A stretch of DNA of 6,253 nucleotides from Clostridiales bacterium (GTDB taxonomy: Bacteria > Bacillota > Clostridia > Tissierellales > Sedimentibacteraceae): assembly GCA_003487955.1 (NCBI GenBank), contig DNNJ01000239.1, positions 1 to 6,253 of the forward strand, written 5' to 3'. Within the stretch, counting starts at the first letter, position 1. Each line of letters begins with the position of its first letter. Shown piece by piece: positions 6,168 through 6,253 of this stretch. Made by a program: the position numbers and the translations under genes. The notes beneath the pieces are model-generated. The model ran no database searches, had not been told where the DNA came from, and saw only the letters and a program-made list of their open reading frames with translations.

Positions 6168-6184
6168 GTAGATAGAATATCTAC
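6168..6184. terminator. 7-bp hairpin followed by a T-rich stretch
   Basis: GTAGATA and TATCTAC pair perfectly around a three-base GAA loop, and TTATTTA follows on the plus strand. It could be a weak terminator for transcription leaving the GH109-type gene, about 270 bases upstream, or an operator. The stem has only two G-C pairs. GTAGATA occurs again at 6237-6243. Confidence 0.28.
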
Positions 6185-6253
6185 TTATTTAGTCAGCCCT
6201 TAAAAAGTGTTCAATCGTCTATGATACAGCAAAATAGTAGATATTTTCCTTGG

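Larger units (their letters stand above)
5898..6253. other. Non-coding downstream region with several structured motifs
   Basis: I see no gene in these 356 bases; the longest ATG frame I noticed (6131-6175) has 14 codons. The region is AT-rich and has no clear intrinsic terminator directly after the GH109-type gene. It holds a 16-bp palindrome (6032-6047), an inverted and tandem cluster of AATGTCT (6115-6159) and a 7-bp hairpin (6168-6184). TATATTGATA occurs at both 5933-5942 and 6079-6088. The motif density suggests a control region for a gene just beyond the window. Confidence 0.5.

Noticed and set aside
6131..6175. 14-codon frame starting at the AATGTCT array
   Set aside because: Very short and made mostly of the 15-bp repeat; no evidence of translation.

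Overview
The window looks like part of a Bacteroidota (Bacteroidetes) genome. The two host genes are AT-rich and start after A/T-rich leaders with no Shine-Dalgarno sequence. The first signal peptide ends in the FAQ pattern common in this phylum. The insertion sequence is of an IS4/DUF4372 type that is abundant there. No rRNA or marker gene is present, so genus cannot be given.

Layout: (1) bases 1-62 are host flank with a TATATTTG sequence resembling a Bacteroidetes -7 box. (2) Bases 63-1367 are a complete-looking insertion sequence, with 14-bp perfect terminal inverted repeats and one intact minus-strand DDE transposase (best start ATG at 1250, 387 aa). (3) Bases 1437-4265 encode a 942-aa Sec-exported protein built like a large glycoside hydrolase: an N-terminal beta-sandwich that appears to be interrupted by a second lectin-like sandwich, then a TIM-barrel-like region and a C-terminal sandwich. 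(4) Bases 4266-4490 are a non-coding gap with a small hairpin and an AT palindrome. (5) Bases 4491-5897 encode a 468-aa Tat-exported protein of the Gfo/Idh/MocA fold that closely resembles glycoside hydrolase family 109 (NAD-dependent alpha-N-acetylgalactosaminidase type). (6) Bases 5898-6253 are non-coding but contain a 16-bp perfect palindrome, a cluster of AATGTCT motifs and a 7-bp hairpin.

The two enzyme genes are co-directional and both products are predicted to leave the cytoplasm, so they probably act on the same glycan. The retaining-type or alpha-galactosidase-like enzyme and the NAD-dependent GH109-type enzyme would each remove sugars, perhaps alpha-Gal or alpha-GalNAc. This is inference: neither the substrate nor the exact family of the 942-aa protein can be fixed from sequence reading alone, and no SusC/SusD pair, regulator or transporter lies in the window. 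The insertion sequence sits about 70 bp upstream of the 942-aa gene, divergently oriented, and may have separated that gene from its promoter or its upstream operon partners.

No CRISPR array, tRNA, rRNA or clear riboswitch was seen. The most interesting points are the split-domain architecture of the 942-aa enzyme, its unassigned catalytic residues, its pairing with a Tat-exported GH109-type protein, and the organised motifs in the last 250 bases.
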